Assembly: GCF_025370255.1 (NCBI RefSeq)
Contig: NZ_JAMTCD010000003.1
Span: 62,001-126,000, forward strand
Source of the DNA: Shewanella holmiensis
Lineage (GTDB): Bacteria; Pseudomonadota; Gammaproteobacteria; Enterobacterales; Shewanellaceae
DNA: 64,000 nt
Reading direction: 5' to 3'
The notes beneath the pieces are model-generated. The model was not told the origin of the DNA, did not search any database, and worked only from the letters and a program-made list of their open reading frames with translations. Position numbers and translations under genes: made by a program. Positions 60,972-64,000 of the stretch are shown piece after piece. Numbering within the stretch: the stretch's first letter is position 1; the number at the start of each line of letters is the position of its first letter.

Positions 60972-61005
60972 AATATAAAGCCGCTGAATTCAGCGGCTTT
61001 ATATT
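60972..61005. terminator. Bidirectional terminator between yhbY and secF
   Basis: A perfect 34-base palindrome centred on GAATTC, with arms AATATAAAGCCGCTGAA and its complement. It lies between convergent genes, followed by GTTAAAA on the plus strand. Confidence 0.85.
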
Positions 61006-61024
61006 GTTAAAAATTGCACAAATA

Positions 61025-61948
61025 TTACGGCGTATCGGGTAATGGTATAACCCTGTAATGGTCAGAATTTAAGCCCAGTAATTCAGGAAATGTTGCCCCA
61101 ATAGAAATTGATGACCACGTCCCCGTTAAAATACCGATAAACATCGCAATTGAAAAACCTTCCAGCGGCGCCCCCCCCATAATCCATAATGCTACTACGG
61201 TTAATAATGTCGTACCGGAAGTCACCATAGTGCGCGAAAATGTCGATTTAATGGCTAAATTATTAATATCCGTGATATTCCATTGAGGCTTAATGACTAA
61301 TTGCTCGCGTATCCTGTCGGCGATAATTATTGAGTCATTAAGTGAGTAACCCAAAATAGCCAATATTGCCGCTAATACGGTTAAATTGAATTCCAGTTGG
61401 CTTAAAGCAAAAAAAGCCAACACAAATACAACATCATGCACTAAAGCCAATAATGCACCGGATGCTAAACGCCATTCAAAACGATAACTGAGATACCCCA
61501 TAATACATAACATGGCCATTAATAACGCTAAGCCGCCTTGCTCAACTAACTCTTGACCAACTTGAGGACCAACGATACTGCTGTTTAATACATTGATGTC
61601 ACTCTGAAGCGGCGCCAATACTGTTAATAATTCCGGACGTTGATTTTCATCAGGGATATTGGCATAACGCAGTACCCATCGCCCTGGTTCACTAGCCGAA
61701 ATGACACTGACCTCTTGTTGATAAGCGGCAACCATTAGCGGTTGTATTTCACTGGCGGTGATACGTTTATCGAGTTGAATTTCGGTGACCACCCCGCCGG
61801 TAAAGTCCAACCCCCAATTAAACCCTTTGATACCTATTATGCCTAAAGATAACAACATTAGCGCAATAGAAAGGATGCTCGATGCATAGCGCCACTTGGT
61901 TAGAAACTTAAGTTTATCTATCGTGTTATTCATTTGAGTTGAGTTCAT
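61025..61948 (-). CDS. secF: Protein translocase subunit SecF
   Basis: An RND-superfamily membrane partner of SecD that uses the proton gradient to pull exported proteins through SecYEG. The 307-residue protein has TM1 (about 22-42) with GLDFTGGVVTEIQ, a periplasmic domain, and five further helices (about 137-270), including LVHDVVFVLAFFALS and ILGYSLNDSIIIADRIRE. AAAGG precedes the ATG. It starts four bases after secD. It is slightly short compared with E. coli SecF (323). The setting next to yhbY, without yajC or tgt, may mean a second copy. Confidence 0.95.
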   Translation of the reverse strand: MNSTQMNNTIDKLKFLTKWRYASSILSIALMLLSLGIIGIKGFNWGLDFTGGVVTEIQLDKRITASEIQPLMVAAYQQEVSVISASEPGRWVLRYANIPDENQRPELLTVLAPLQSDINVLNSSIVGPQVGQELVEQGGLALLMAMLCIMGYLSYRFEWRLASGALLALVHDVVFVLAFFALSQLEFNLTVLAAILAILGYSLNDSIIIADRIREQLVIKPQWNITDINNLAIKSTFSRTMVTSGTTLLTVVALWIMGGAPLEGFSIAMFIGILTGTWSSISIGATFPELLGLNSDHYRVIPLPDTP

Positions 61949-61952
61949 GATA

Positions 61953-63764
61953 TTACACCTTTATCGCGTGACGAGTATCACGGCCATACACTAAGTTAAT
62001 GATGGCACGTGAAGCGAAAATGCCTGTAAACATACTAGTTAGCAAGCCTAAACCCAGAGTTAACGCAAAACCTTGAATGGGGCCATTGCCAATAGAAAAT
62101 AACACTACGGCGGTGATCATAGTGGTGAAATTGGCATCAAATATTGTTGAAAAAGCACTATCAAATCCAACGTCAATAGCACTAGCAAAACTTCGACCTT
62201 CTGCTAGTTTATCTTTTATTCGCTCAAAAATAAGTACGTTAGTATCTACAGCCATACCCACTGTAAGCACTAACCCTGCAATACCAGGTAAGGTTAATAC
62301 TGCCCCTGGAATTAATGCTAACAATCCAAATAACATCACCATATTAGCAATTAGCGCTATATTTGCTACCCAGCCTAAACGCCGGTACCAACAAGCCATA
62401 AAGAGTAATGTTAATGACATACCTAATGCTAACGCAGCAAAACCATTGACAATATTTTCAGCGCCTAAACTTGGGCCGATTGTGCGCTCTTCAATGATGG
62501 TTACAGGCGCAGTCATAGAGCCGGCTCGTAATAATAATGCCAACTGCTGAGCTTCTTGATGGCTACCTACACCGGTAATTTCAAAATTATTGCCTAACTG
62601 ACTTTGAATAGTTGCCACGCTAATAACTTTAGTCGTCTGCTGTGATTTCCCCAGACTATTACGGCTATACTCGCTATAAGAAGTGGCCATTGGTTTACCA
62701 ATATTATAGCGCGAAAAGTCTGACATTAACTTTCCTCCAGCAGAATCTAAGCTGATATTCACTTTTGCCATGCCAAAATCACCAGTGGCGGCACGCGCAT
62801 CAACAATATGATCTCCAGCTAATACAGGGGTTCTCGCGACATAAATTGGATTGTTGGCTTGATCCTTTAACACTAACGCATTAATTGAACCATTCTCAAG
62901 AACAGGATAAAAAGCTAAACTGGCTGTAGCGCCAATGACATTTTTAGCGGTGGCTGGATCCTGTACACCTGGCAGTTCAATACGGATACGGTTGTCGCCT
63001 TGGCGTTGCACCAAAGCTTCAGTTATGCCCAGCTCTTCAATGCGGCTGCGCATAATTTGTAAATTCTGTTGTACGGTCAAATTAGTTAATTTCACCTTCT
63101 CATTTTCTGATAGCGCTACATTTAGTCTATCTTTTTGTCCTGTTACCTGCCATAACGGATATTGCTCTGCAATAAATTGTCTTATTTGTCCTCTCACCTC
63201 AGGCAAAGTGAGGTCAACTGTGACTTCAGCGCTGTCACCAGAGTGAATGCTAACACCGGTTATATGCTGTTTTCTGACAAACTGTTTTAACGAATCACCA
63301 ACCATAATACTTTGTTGGCGAAAAACTAAATCTAAGTCGACATCCAATAAAAACTGCACTCCACCACGTAAATCCAGCCCCAGCTTAATGGGTTCAAATC
63401 CCATATTTAACAACCAAGTAGGCGCTGCAGGTGATAAGGATAATGTCACTTGAGCCTGTTTTTCAAACTCGTTTATTAAGGTGTTTTTAGCAAGCATTTG
63501 TTGCTGTGGGTCTTGCAAGACGACTAATACATTCTGCTGCTTTTGCTCAATGCGTTTACTGCTGATCCCCGCTTGATTTAATACCTGATAAACATGCTCA
63601 GAGGATAAGGTGTGTGATGATTTTGATGACAGTTGTACAGCTGCATCTTCGCCATACCAAGACGGAAGAGCGCTTAAAAAAAGTATTACTAACGTACTGA
63701 TAAGCAGCCAATATTTCCACTGAGAGTAATGGTTTAATAGAGTCTTTTTTGATTTAGGTTTCAT
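61953..63764 (-). CDS. secD: Protein translocase subunit SecD
   Basis: The large subunit of SecDF. The 603-residue protein has TM1 (about 18-38), a P1 periplasmic domain with the LGLDLRGGVQFLLDVD signature (about 130-145), and a C-terminal six-helix domain with GLVLTVGMAVDTNVLIFERIKDKLAEG, the proton-relay aspartate region. The ATG at 63764 (MKPKSKKTLLNHYSQWKYW) is used; the longest frame adds 28 unlikely cysteine-rich residues. yajC, which precedes secD in most proteobacteria, is not in the window, and the leader at 63765-63939 shows no gene. Confidence 0.94.
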   Translation of the reverse strand: MKPKSKKTLLNHYSQWKYWLLISTLVILFLSALPSWYGEDAAVQLSSKSSHTLSSEHVYQVLNQAGISSKRIEQKQQNVLVVLQDPQQQMLAKNTLINEFEKQAQVTLSLSPAAPTWLLNMGFEPIKLGLDLRGGVQFLLDVDLDLVFRQQSIMVGDSLKQFVRKQHITGVSIHSGDSAEVTVDLTLPEVRGQIRQFIAEQYPLWQVTGQKDRLNVALSENEKVKLTNLTVQQNLQIMRSRIEELGITEALVQRQGDNRIRIELPGVQDPATAKNVIGATASLAFYPVLENGSINALVLKDQANNPIYVARTPVLAGDHIVDARAATGDFGMAKVNISLDSAGGKLMSDFSRYNIGKPMATSYSEYSRNSLGKSQQTTKVISVATIQSQLGNNFEITGVGSHQEAQQLALLLRAGSMTAPVTIIEERTIGPSLGAENIVNGFAALALGMSLTLLFMACWYRRLGWVANIALIANMVMLFGLLALIPGAVLTLPGIAGLVLTVGMAVDTNVLIFERIKDKLAEGRSFASAIDVGFDSAFSTIFDANFTTMITAVVLFSIGNGPIQGFALTLGLGLLTSMFTGIFASRAIINLVYGRDTRHAIKV

Positions 63765-63939
63765 AACAATAGATCTCACAACATCGTGGAATAATAAATC
63801 CACGCAAACAATGCACCACAAGCTATAACTGCATTTATTGCAGATCAACAGCTCAAGGAAAATTCACTAGCGATAGCTAATGGTTATTTTTAATGTTGTG
63901 TTATACGTTTAACAAATGTGAGTATGAACGAAGAGTAAA

Positions 63940-64000
63940 TTAGACTCTTTCCAACCGGAAAGCCTTGAAGGGGCTGATACAGTCGATAAAGTCCAGTCTA
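63940..64000 (-). CDS. Possible C-terminal end of a gene entering from the right
   Basis: The last 60 bases on the minus strand read RLDFIDCISPFKAFRLERV followed by TAA. This is protein-like but only 19 codons, and the other two frames are also open to near this point. A small hairpin, CTTTCC/GGAAAG, lies inside the putative frame. I cannot assign a function. Confidence 0.25.
   Translation of the reverse strand, partial: RLDFIDCISPFKAFRLERV

Noticed and set aside
62077..62550. 157-codon plus-strand frame opposite secD
   Set aside because: Antisense of a conserved membrane domain; no homology-like motifs and no ribosome site.

Overview
This 64 kb window is a piece of a gammaproteobacterial chromosome, most probably Shewanella or a close marine relative. 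The protein sequences and gene order support this: ftsH-folP-glmM-(tpiA)-secG-tRNA-Leu-tRNA-fMet-rimP-nusA-infB-rbfA-truB-rpsO-pnp-nlpI is the enterobacterial order with a few insertions typical of this group. No phage, insertion sequence, CRISPR array or antiphage island is visible. The DNA is AT-leaning throughout, with no obvious compositional break.

Layout. 1-3760: the start of nrdR, glyA, and the ribosome ATPase gene ettA. 3961-9074: a 7-bp tandem repeat, then an RND efflux pair (adaptor and pump) and an NYN-domain gene. 9520-13016: an OsmC-like protein, a hotdog thioesterase, an EAL protein with a degenerate GGDEF, and an HDOD protein. 13305-17795: three U32 proteins in a row, TrhP (with the ferredoxin YfhL), UbiU and UbiV, plus UbiT, all linked to oxygen-independent hydroxylation. 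17994-29729: membrane proteins, a large propeller sensor kinase, two PilZ genes, radA and a hydrolase. 30105-39048: serB/ytjB and a nucleoside salvage block, deoC-deoA-deoB-deoD with the outer-membrane channel Tsx and the inner-membrane symporter NupC. 39232-44899: tatD, prfC, nlpI, pnp. 45300-47336: a GGDEF-EAL gene on the opposite strand, separating rpsO from pnp. 47420-54331: the rpsO/truB/rbfA/infB/nusA/rimP translation-transcription block and two tRNA genes. 54344-63764: secG, tpiA, glmM, folP, ftsH, rlmE, yhbY, and a secD-secF pair without yajC.

How it works together. Most of the right half is core RNA, protein and envelope housekeeping. The salvage block brings nucleosides across both membranes (Tsx, NupC), cleaves them (DeoA, DeoD), isomerises the sugar phosphate (DeoB) and splits it (DeoC). 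The left half carries more lineage-specific signalling: five genes have domains tied to cyclic di-GMP or its companion HDOD domain. I found no clearly new defence or mobile system. The most unusual observations are the U32/ferredoxin cluster, an unannotated 42-codon frame between yfhL and ubiT that may be a dispersed repeat, the two-PilZ protein of 796 residues, the c-di-GMP gene wedged between rpsO and pnp, and several strong RNA hairpins. Several start codons were moved from the longest frame using Shine-Dalgarno spacing and family numbering (glyA, pnp, rimP, glmM, ftsH, secD and others).
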